From contig JANLID010000332.1 in NCBI GenBank assembly GCA_024654105.1, positions 1 through 10,294 of the forward strand: 10,294 nt of DNA. Reading direction: 5' to 3'. Position numbers and translations under genes: made by a program. Below the pieces are notes generated by a model that ran no database searches, had not been told where the DNA came from, and saw only the letters and a program-made list of their open reading frames with translations. The number at the start of each line of letters is the position of its first letter. Within the stretch, counting starts at the first letter, position 1. This document shows, one piece after another, positions 5,233 to 10,294 of this stretch. The DNA is from Gallionella sp. (GTDB taxonomy: Bacteria > Pseudomonadota > Gammaproteobacteria > Burkholderiales > Gallionellaceae).

Positions 5233-6012
5233 ATGGACGACCAACAACTGCTGCGCTATAGCCGGCATATTCTGTTGCCGGAGATTGGCATCGAGGGGCA
5301 GCAACGCCTGCTCGACGCGAAGGCGCTGATCATCGGCCTCGGCGGACTCGGCTCGCCCGCCGCGCTGTACCTCGCCGCCAGCGGGATCGGGCAACTGACC
5401 CTGTGCGATCATGACACGGTGGATTTCAGCAACCTGCAACGCCAGATCATCCATCGCACTTCATCGGTCGGCCAGCCCAAGGTCGCCTCCGCGCATGCGA
5501 CGCTGCGCGACATCAACCCCGAAGTGAAATGTATCGAGTTGCCGGTGCGCGCCGACGAAGCGCAACTGCGCGATCTGGTCGCGCAGGCCGATGTCGTGCT
5601 GGATTGCAGCGATAATTTTGACACGCGCTATGCCGTCAACCGCGCTTGCCTGGCACAGCGCAAACCGCTGGTTTCGGGCGCGGCGATCCAGTTCGACGGG
5701 CAAGTTTCGGTATTCGATTTTCGCCGCCCTGACTCATCCGACCAAGCAGACGCGCCCTGCTACAACTGCCTGTTCCCCGAAGACAGCCTGGCCGCCGAAC
5801 TGCGCTGCGCGACCACCGGCGTGTTCGCACCGCTGGTCGGCATCATCGGCTCGTTGCAGGCGGCGGAAACCCTCAAGTTGCTGATGGGCATAGAACGCGG
5901 CTTGAGCGGCAAGCTTCTGACGGTCAACGCGCTGGACATGCACATCATGCGCAGCACATTGAGCAAAGACCCCGCCTGCCGCGCCTGCGGCGGCTCGCTT
6001 TCACAGTTCTAA
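5233..6012 (+). CDS. moeB: Molybdopterin-synthase adenylyltransferase MoeB (ThiF/HesA family)
   Basis: E1-like enzyme that adenylates the C-terminal glycine of MoaD so that sulfur can be loaded onto it. The 259-residue protein has the nucleotide-binding GLGGLG at 35-40, the FSNLQRQ signature at 65-71, a CSDNFDTR segment at 125-132, and the structural zinc site C176-x2-C179 with C249-x2-C252. No rhodanese domain follows, so it is the short MoeB/ThiF form rather than the MoeZ fusion. MoeB and ThiF are hard to separate by sequence; MoeB is chosen because the gene sits between moaA and moaC and close to moaD. RCATTGVFAP carries C192, in the region where ThiF has its thiocarboxylate-linked cysteine. 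It might also serve ThiS if no separate ThiF exists. The ATG at 5233 lacks a clear ribosome binding site. Confidence 0.92.
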   Translation: MDDQQLLRYSRHILLPEIGIEGQQRLLDAKALIIGLGGLGSPAALYLAASGIGQLTLCDHDTVDFSNLQRQIIHRTSSVGQPKVASAHATLRDINPEVKCIELPVRADEAQLRDLVAQADVVLDCSDNFDTRYAVNRACLAQRKPLVSGAAIQFDGQVSVFDFRRPDSSDQADAPCYNCLFPEDSLAAELRCATTGVFAPLVGIIGSLQAAETLKLLMGIERGLSGKLLTVNALDMHIMRSTLSKDPACRACGGSLSQF

Positions 6013-6023
6013 TAGGTATTCAA

Positions 6024-6539
6024 ATGGACGAATTAACTCATTTTTCCGATGCGGGCCGGGCGCGCATGGTGGATGTTTCGGCAAAATCGGACACCCGGCG
6101 CGTCGCAATCGCCAGCGGAATTCTGCGCATGCAGCCCGCCACACTGGGGCGGATTCGCGCGGGCAAGGTCGCCAAGGGCGATGTGCTGACAGTGGCCGAT
6201 GTCGGCGCGGTCATGGCGGCGAAGCGCGCCTCCGACATGATCCCGATGTGCCATCCCATCGCGCTGACCGGCGTGGACGTCGAATTCAGCGAGATCGTCG
6301 GACCGGACGCCAGCGGCTGCGTCGGCATCAGGGTGGTCACCACGGCGGGCTGTGTCGGGCAGACCGGCGTCGAGATGGAGGCGTTGTGCGCCGCCACCGT
6401 GGCGCTGCTGACCATTTACGACATGTGCAAGGCGATTGATCGGGGAATGCGCATCGAAAACGTGCAACTGGAAGAAAAGCGCGGCGGCAAAAGCGGGGTT
6501 TGGCTGCGCCCAGAATCTGCGCAAAAGGAATCGAAATGA
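6024..6539 (+). CDS. moaC: Cyclic pyranopterin monophosphate synthase MoaC
   Basis: Converts 3',8-cyclo-GTP, the MoaA product, to cyclic pyranopterin monophosphate in the cytoplasm. The 171-residue protein keeps the residues known as active-site or conserved in MoaC: K51 in GKVAKGD, H77 in MCHPIALTG, E117 and E119 in TGVEMEAL, and D133 and K136 in YDMCKA. Length and ends match the family. It starts 11 bases after moeB, with an AATAGGT-type binding site. Its stop overlaps the moaD start as ATGA, so moaD translation is probably coupled. Confidence 0.97.
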   Translation: MDELTHFSDAGRARMVDVSAKSDTRRVAIASGILRMQPATLGRIRAGKVAKGDVLTVADVGAVMAAKRASDMIPMCHPIALTGVDVEFSEIVGPDASGCVGIRVVTTAGCVGQTGVEMEALCAATVALLTIYDMCKAIDRGMRIENVQLEEKRGGKSGVWLRPESAQKESK

Positions 6540-6775
6540 TCAAGGTATTGTTCTTCGGCCCGGTGGCTGAACGCATCGGCCATCATGCGCTGCAAGTCGA
6601 GCACCGCCCCGGCATCCGCCTGCAGGACGTGCGCGACGAGCTGGCGGCGCAATACCCGCAGGCATTCGAAATCGTCTGCTTCGCCGCAGCCAACGGCGAG
6701 CATGTGCGCGACATGTCGTTGCCGCTCGCGGACAACAGCGAAGTGGCTTTCATGGCCAAATTTTCCGGGGGATGA
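6536..6775 (+). CDS. moaD: Molybdopterin synthase small subunit MoaD
   Basis: A 79-residue ubiquitin-fold sulfur carrier ending in the required Gly-Gly (KFSGG). The terminal glycine is adenylated by MoeB, converted to a thiocarboxylate, and donates sulfur to cPMP within the MoaD-MoaE synthase. The ATG overlaps the moaC stop (6536-6539, ATGA) and has AAGGA a few bases upstream. An upstream extension of the same frame is not needed, because the family normally begins with a short strand like IKVLFFG. The stop is one base before the moaE start, which fits the 1:1 need for the two subunits. Confidence 0.95.
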   Translation: MIKVLFFGPVAERIGHHALQVEHRPGIRLQDVRDELAAQYPQAFEIVCFAAANGEHVRDMSLPLADNSEVAFMAKFSGG

Positions 6776-6776
6776 A

Positions 6777-7202
6777 ATGAAAGAAGCCGTCAGAATCCAG
6801 CAGGAAGATTTTTCCCAGGACGAAGAAATCAGGGCATTGCAAGCCAGCTCGAAACGCATCGGCGGCATCGCCACGTTCCTCGGCTGCGCGCGCGATTTTT
6901 CGGAAGGCCGCGAGGTCTCGGAAATCAGCTTCGACGCCTACGGCAGCATGGCGCTGTCGGAATTGGAAAAATTGCGCAACGACGCGATCGAGAAATACGG
7001 CCTGCTGGATGCGCGCATCGTGCACCGTATCGGCACGGTCAAGGGCGGCGAAAACATCGTGTTCATCGCGGCGGGCGCGGAGCACCGCGTCGCCGCACTG
7101 GAAGCCTGCCGCTGGATGATAGACGAGCTGAAGCAGCGTGTGCCGATCTGGAAAAAAGAAATTACGCCGCAGGGCGAGGCGTGGGTGACACCGCATCCAT
7201 GA
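6777..7202 (+). CDS. moaE: Molybdopterin synthase catalytic subunit MoaE
   Basis: Large subunit of molybdopterin synthase, which puts two sulfurs from MoaD thiocarboxylate onto cPMP. The 141-residue protein keeps R39 (GCARDF), H103-R104 (AEHRVAALEACRW), K119 and K126 (ELKQRVPIWKKE), matching the active-site residues of E. coli MoaE. FDAYGSMA stands where many homologues have a LEHYPGMT-like sequence, a mild variant in the cPMP-side loop. A GGGGG run (6767-6771) five bases before the ATG can serve as ribosome binding site. Its stop overlaps the mobB ATG (7199-7202). Confidence 0.96.
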   Translation: MKEAVRIQQEDFSQDEEIRALQASSKRIGGIATFLGCARDFSEGREVSEISFDAYGSMALSELEKLRNDAIEKYGLLDARIVHRIGTVKGGENIVFIAAGAEHRVAALEACRWMIDELKQRVPIWKKEITPQGEAWVTPHP

Positions 7203-7705
7203 GAACCGCATCTGCAAGTCCGCCTGTATTTACCGTTGTCGGGCATTCCGGTTCCGGCAAGACCACGCTGGTCGAAAAATTGCTGCGCGAGCTGAGCGGC
7301 CGGGGGCTGCGCGTGGCGACCATCAAACATGCGCATCATAAGGTGGTGCTGGATACGCCCGGCAAGGACAGCTACCGCTACAAGCATGCCGGCGCGGTGA
7401 TGAGCATGCTGGTCACGTCAAACGAACTGCAACTGGTTGCCGATGCGGTCGACCGGCGCGAACCGGAACAACTGGCACAACGCTTCCTCGGCGAGGCCGA
7501 TTTGGTGCTGGCGGAAGGTTTTTCCCATTGCGCCGGAGCGAAGATCGAAGTGCTGCGCCGCGAATGCGCCAAGCCGCCGCGCTGCACGCTCGAGGACGGG
7601 CTGATCGCCATCGTCACCGACATGGGCGAAATCTATCCGCAGTTGCCGCATTTCGGGCTGGAAGACATCGCCGCTATCGCGCAATTCATGCTCGACCACA
7701 AGTGA
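7199..7705 (+). CDS. mobB: Molybdopterin-guanine dinucleotide biosynthesis accessory GTPase MobB
   Basis: A 168-residue P-loop protein with Walker A GHSGSGKTT at 15-23, the MobB-type IKHAHH at 42-47, DTPGKDS at 52-58 and DLVLAEGF at 101-108. MobB binds GTP and works with MobA; it is helpful but not strictly needed for bis-MGD formation in E. coli. I chose the ATG at 7199, which overlaps the moaE stop as ATGA, over a GTG six codons upstream. The gene ends in a GTGA overlap with mobA, in keeping with a MobA-MobB partnership. Confidence 0.94.
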   Translation: MRTASASPPVFTVVGHSGSGKTTLVEKLLRELSGRGLRVATIKHAHHKVVLDTPGKDSYRYKHAGAVMSMLVTSNELQLVADAVDRREPEQLAQRFLGEADLVLAEGFSHCAGAKIEVLRRECAKPPRCTLEDGLIAIVTDMGEIYPQLPHFGLEDIAAIAQFMLDHK

Positions 7706-8286
7706 TCGCAGACTGCACGGCAATTGTCATGGCGGGCGGCGACTCGCGCCGCATGGGAACGGACAAGGCGGGCCTGCTGTTCGACGGGCAAACGCTGCTG
7801 CAAAGCGTGATCGCAACCATGCAACAACTGTTTCCCCAGGTGATCGTCAGCGTGCGCCAGCCGCGCGCCGGAATCGATTTGCCGCAGGTCTGCGACGAAC
7901 AACCCGATGGTGGCCCGCTGGCCGGGCTGGTTGCCAGTTTGGGACAGATCACCACGCCGTGGGCATTCATGGTGGCCTGCGACATGCCTTTCGTCGTGCC
8001 GGAAGTGGTCGAGTTGCTCGCCGGATATCGTTCACAGTATCAGGCGGTCGTGCCCGCGGTGCACGGACATCCGCAGCCGCTGGCAGCCTTCTATGCGACC
8101 AGTTGCCTTGCGCCGCTACGCGCAAGCCTGGCGGCACAGCAACATAGTTTGCGCGGCGTATTGAAGCAACTGGATGTGCGCTATGTGGATGAAGCCGAAA
8201 TGCTGGAGGCCGATCCGCTTCTACGCAGTTTTTTCGATCTGGACACGCCGCAGGATTTTGAAACGGCAATGAATGGAGTTAAATGA
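7702..8286 (+). CDS. mobA: Molybdenum cofactor guanylyltransferase MobA
   Basis: Transfers GMP from GTP to Mo-molybdopterin, giving the MGD form used by DMSO-reductase-family enzymes such as nitrate reductases and formate dehydrogenases. The 194-residue protein has the nucleotidyltransferase signature AGGDSRRMGTDKA at 11-23, GPLAGL at 71-76, the metal-binding ACDMPF at 92-97 and FFDLDTPQD near the end, and is close to the usual family length. The start is GTG 7702, overlapping the mobB stop as GTGA. The open frame extends upstream to 7528 inside mobB, but that extension is a shadow. The stop overlaps moeA as ATGA. Its presence implies that the organism uses bis-MGD enzymes. Confidence 0.95.
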   Translation: MIADCTAIVMAGGDSRRMGTDKAGLLFDGQTLLQSVIATMQQLFPQVIVSVRQPRAGIDLPQVCDEQPDGGPLAGLVASLGQITTPWAFMVACDMPFVVPEVVELLAGYRSQYQAVVPAVHGHPQPLAAFYATSCLAPLRASLAAQQHSLRGVLKQLDVRYVDEAEMLEADPLLRSFFDLDTPQDFETAMNGVK

Positions 8287-9596
8287 TGGAATATTTGTCC
8301 GTAGCAGCAGCGCAACAATGCGTCCTCGAATCGGTGGCCGCGTTCGGTGCGGAGCCAGTGAAACTCGAACAATCTCTGGGTCGCGTGCTGGCCGAGGAAG
8401 TGCGCGCCAACCGCGATCAGCCGCCCTACGACATCTCGGCGATGGACGGCTATGCGCTACGCAGCGCCGACCTGGGCAATATTCCCGCGACGCTGAAAAT
8501 CATCGAAGACATCAAGGCGGGGGACATGCCGAGCAAGACGCTGGCACCCGGCCAATGCGCGCGCATCATGACCGGCGCGCCGATGCCGCAGGGCGCGGAT
8601 ACGGTGATCCGGGTCGAGGATACCGAGGCAGTGTTTGCGGAAACCCTCACTCCTAACTCTCTCCCGCAGGCGGGCGAGAGGGATGCGGTCTCGCTACGCG
8701 AGTCTGTCGCTAATGCGGTGCAGATCAACCTGGCCGTCAAGCCGGGCAACGACATTCGCCGTCTCGGCGAGAACATGCGCAACGGCGAGGTGGTGCTGAC
8801 GCCCGGTACCGAAATCACGCCGGGCGTGATCGGTGTGCTGGCGACGGTGAAATGTGCACAGGTGCAGGTGTACCGGCAGCCGCGCGTCGCGATCCTGTCC
8901 ACCGGCAACGAACTGGAAGGACTCGACGATCCCGTCGATCCGAACAAGATCCCCGATTCCAACAGCTACGCGCTGATGGCACAGGTGCAGGCGCTCGGCA
9001 TCGAGCCGGTGCTGCTCGGCATCGCGCGCGACGACCCCGAAGAGCTGGCGCGCTATCTGAAGCGCGGGCTGAAATACGACGTGCTGCTGGTTTCCGGCGG
9101 CACCTCGGTCGGCGTACACGATTACGTCCGCCCGACCATCGAGGCCCTGGGCGCGAAGATGCTGTTCTGGCGCGTGGCGATGAAGCCGGGGCATCCGGTC
9201 GCATTCGGCAAGGCCGGCGAAAAAATAATCTTCGGGTTACCCGGGAATCCGGTCTCCAGCATGGTGTGCTTCGATGAGTTCGTCGTGCCGGCATTGCGCC
9301 GCATGATGGGGCATGCGCGAACCTACCGCCGCACCATCGAGGCGCGGCTGACGCATAACGTGAAGCACCAGCCCGGACGCACCGAATTCATCCGCGTGCT
9401 GCTGGCGAAAGAGCCGGATGGCTACGCGGCAAGCCCCACCGGCGCGCAGGGCAGCGGCATGCTGTTGTCGATGGCGAGGGCGGATGGATTGGCGGTGCTG
9501 CCGGCCGAACGCAATGGCCTGGCGGCGGGCAGCGCGGTGACGGTACAGTTGCTCGACGGCACGGTTTTTCAGGATGACGCAGGTTTTATGGGGTGA
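8283..9596 (+). CDS. moeA: Molybdopterin molybdenumtransferase MoeA, carrying a repeat-derived insertion
   Basis: Inserts molybdate into adenylated molybdopterin and releases AMP. The 437-residue protein is longer than E. coli MoeA (411). Conserved parts are present: SAMDGYA (52-58), RIMTGAP (94-100), IRRLGE (158-163), STGNEL (206-211), DSN (225-227), SGGTSVG (271-277), KPGHP (301-305) and FGLPGNP (317-323). The extra length is mostly at residues 119-145, between VEDTEAVFA and QINLAVKPG, where E. coli has about ten residues. The DNA there contains hairpins and resembles an intergenic repeat, and its removal restores a normal-looking MoeA in frame. The insertion lies between strongly conserved blocks, in a variable linker, so the protein is probably still active. 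GGAG precedes ATG 8283 by about six bases; ATG 8286 is an equivalent alternative. The gene overlaps the mobA stop. Confidence 0.95.
   Translation: MMEYLSVAAAQQCVLESVAAFGAEPVKLEQSLGRVLAEEVRANRDQPPYDISAMDGYALRSADLGNIPATLKIIEDIKAGDMPSKTLAPGQCARIMTGAPMPQGADTVIRVEDTEAVFAETLTPNSLPQAGERDAVSLRESVANAVQINLAVKPGNDIRRLGENMRNGEVVLTPGTEITPGVIGVLATVKCAQVQVYRQPRVAILSTGNELEGLDDPVDPNKIPDSNSYALMAQVQALGIEPVLLGIARDDPEELARYLKRGLKYDVLLVSGGTSVGVHDYVRPTIEALGAKMLFWRVAMKPGHPVAFGKAGEKIIFGLPGNPVSSMVCFDEFVVPALRRMMGHARTYRRTIEARLTHNVKHQPGRTEFIRVLLAKEPDGYAASPTGAQGSGMLLSMARADGLAVLPAERNGLAAGSAVTVQLLDGTVFQDDAGFMG
8641..8718 (+). repeat. In-frame palindromic repeat insertion inside moeA
   Basis: The segment contains CTCTCTCCCGC (8657-8667) and GCGGGCGAGAG (8670-8680), a hairpin with one mismatch. 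A second hairpin, CTCGC-TAC-GCGAG, is at 8690-8702. The sequence CCCTCACTCCTAACTC just before it resembles, from memory, a dispersed intergenic repeat common in proteobacteria. TGCGG occurs at 8636-8640 and again at 8714-8718. Removing the 78 bases between the copies leaves an open frame that aligns with other MoeA proteins without a gap. A third TGCGG at 8684-8688 would allow a shorter, 48-base insertion, also in frame. Confidence 0.7.
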
Positions 9597-9600
9597 ACTC

Positions 9601-9652
9601 GTAGGGCGGGCTGCGCCCGCCGAATTAAGTTGTCGGGCGGAGCCCGACCTAC
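9601..9652. repeat. GTAGG-headed inverted REP pair (BIME-like)
   Basis: One unit (9601-9621) begins GTAGGG and folds as GGCGGGC-TGC-GCCCGCC. The second unit (9632-9652), read on the minus strand, begins GTAGGT and folds as TCGGGC-TCC-GCCCGA. The two match at 18 of 21 positions and face each other across ten bases. AAGTTGT (9627-9633) and ACAACTT (9651-9657) add an outer arm around the second hairpin. A GTAG head before a hairpin, in inverted pairs, is the known form of REP elements mobilised by REP-associated tyrosine transposases (RAYTs). The element fills the moeA-mog gap and may also act as a transcription or mRNA-end barrier. Confidence 0.75.
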
Positions 9653-9679
9653 AACTTTAGATTAGAGCAAGGAGCAAGC

Positions 9680-10216
9680 ATGAGCATCGCACGCATCGGT
9701 ATTCTGACCATTTCCGACCGCGCCAGCCGCGGCGAATACGAAGACAAGGGCGGCCCCGCCATCCATGCGTGGTTCACGCGCGTGCTGACCTCGCCGTGGG
9801 AGGCAGTGGCAAAAGTGATCCCCGACGAACAGCCGGAGATCGAAGCCGCGCTGCGCGAGATGAGCGATGCGGAGAACTGCTGCCTGATCGTCACCACCGG
9901 CGGCACCGGTCCGGCGCTACGCGACGTCACGCCGGAAGCCACCGAAGCGGTATGCGAAAAGATGATGCCGGGCTTCGGCGAGCTGATGCGCACCGCGTCG
10001 CTGAAGTTCGTGCCCACCGCGATCCTGTCGCGGCAGACCGCCGGGATACGCGGCAAGAGCCTGATCGTCAACCTGCCCGGCAAACCTTCCGCCATCGACG
10101 ATTGCCTGAACGCCGTGTTCCCGGCCATCCCGTACTGCATCGACCTGATCGAAGGCGCGTACCTGGAATCTGACCCGGAACAATGCAAGGCATTCCGTCC
10201 GGCGCACGCCAAGTGA
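9680..10216 (+). CDS. mog: Molybdopterin adenylyltransferase Mog
   Basis: Activates molybdopterin by adenylation so that MoeA can insert molybdate. The 178-residue protein aligns closely with E. coli Mog (195 residues): ISDRAS at 11-16, IPDEQ at 47-51 with D49, TTGGTGP.LRDVTPEAT at 72-88 with D82, and MPGFGELMR, FVPTAILSRQ and NLPGKPSAIDDCL. It is shorter than E. coli Mog mainly before PAIPYCIDLIEGAY and at the C-terminus. These features favour Mog over the related MoaB. The ATG has the best ribosome binding site of the cluster, AAGGAG (9669-9674) with a five-base spacer. That fits its separation from moeA by an 83-base repeat-containing gap, which would break translational coupling. Confidence 0.95.
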   Translation: MSIARIGILTISDRASRGEYEDKGGPAIHAWFTRVLTSPWEAVAKVIPDEQPEIEAALREMSDAENCCLIVTTGGTGPALRDVTPEATEAVCEKMMPGFGELMRTASLKFVPTAILSRQTAGIRGKSLIVNLPGKPSAIDDCLNAVFPAIPYCIDLIEGAYLESDPEQCKAFRPAHAK

Positions 10217-10243
10217 TTCCATTGCTCAATCAATAGTGAAATC

Positions 10244-10291
10244 GTAGGGTGCATTCCATGCACCAACGACAATGGTGCATGGAATGCACCC
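10244..10291. repeat. Second GTAGG-headed inverted repeat pair, after mog
   Basis: GGGTGCATTCCATGCACC (10247-10264, headed by GTA at 10244-10246) is repeated exactly in inverted orientation at 10274-10291, nine bases away. Each copy also folds on itself as GTGCAT-TCC-ATGCAC. The head matches that of the moeA-mog element but the stem is different. The right copy ends ...CCCTGG rather than CCCTAC, so its head is altered, or the element continues beyond the window edge. It may also help end transcription of the mo operon. Confidence 0.7.
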
Positions 10292-10294
10292 TGG

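Noticed and set aside
7528..7701. Upstream extension of the mobA frame inside mobB
   Set aside because: The extension is low-complexity Arg/Ala/His-rich sequence in a second frame of mobB. The MobA family starts just before the AGG.S..MG.DKA motif, which fits GTG 7702.
1..10294. CRISPR arrays, tRNA or rRNA genes, integrases or insertion sequences
   Set aside because: No regularly spaced direct repeats, no cloverleaf-like sequence noticed, and no transposase or integrase protein in any frame. The only repeats are the REP-like pairs and the moeA insertion.

Overview
The window looks like a chromosomal segment of a betaproteobacterium, probably Nitrosomonadales (Gallionella/Sideroxydans-like). 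That rests on the style of LpxC and the Mo-cofactor proteins and on GTAG-type REP repeats; the genus is a guess. Two blocks of different character meet just upstream of lpxC.

Left block (1-2760), more A+T-rich: the 5' part of a leftward Yip1-like membrane protein gene (1-359, cut by the window edge); a 320-base stretch with no credible gene but one strong hairpin; then a compact, apparently complete Type II restriction-modification locus. The locus has a leftward D12-class adenine methyltransferase (680-1606), a rightward 71-residue XRE/controller-type HTH protein (1676-1891), and overlapping it a roughly 284-residue protein of no family I can name, with a D-x13-E-x-K signature that makes it the likely restriction endonuclease (1881-2735). 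The 69-bp divergent region holds two abutting 15-bp dyads, both fitting ATTCNAANTTNGAAT. They lie across predicted promoters for both directions, and the controller mRNA is predicted to be leaderless.

Right block (2872-10294), G+C-rich, all on the + strand: lpxC (lipid A synthesis), a 66-residue two-helix membrane protein of unknown function, and a near-complete molybdenum cofactor operon, moaA-moeB-moaC-moaD-moaE-mobB-mobA-moeA-mog. Genes from moaC to moeA are joined by ATGA/GTGA overlaps or gaps of about one base, so translational coupling is likely. MoaA and MoaC make cPMP from GTP. MoaD and MoaE, with MoeB activating MoaD, make molybdopterin. Mog adenylates it and MoeA inserts molybdate. 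MobA adds GMP to give the bis-MGD type cofactor, with MobB as accessory GTPase. No obvious separate promoter or Moco riboswitch precedes moaA, so transcription may come from the lpxC promoter.

Repeats decorate the right end. There is a GTAGG-headed inverted REP pair (BIME-like) between moeA and mog, a second one with a different stem after mog, and a repeat-derived in-frame insertion of about 26 codons inside moeA. The most interesting items are the R-M locus with its unfamiliar putative nuclease and tandem operators, and the palindromic element domesticated inside moeA.
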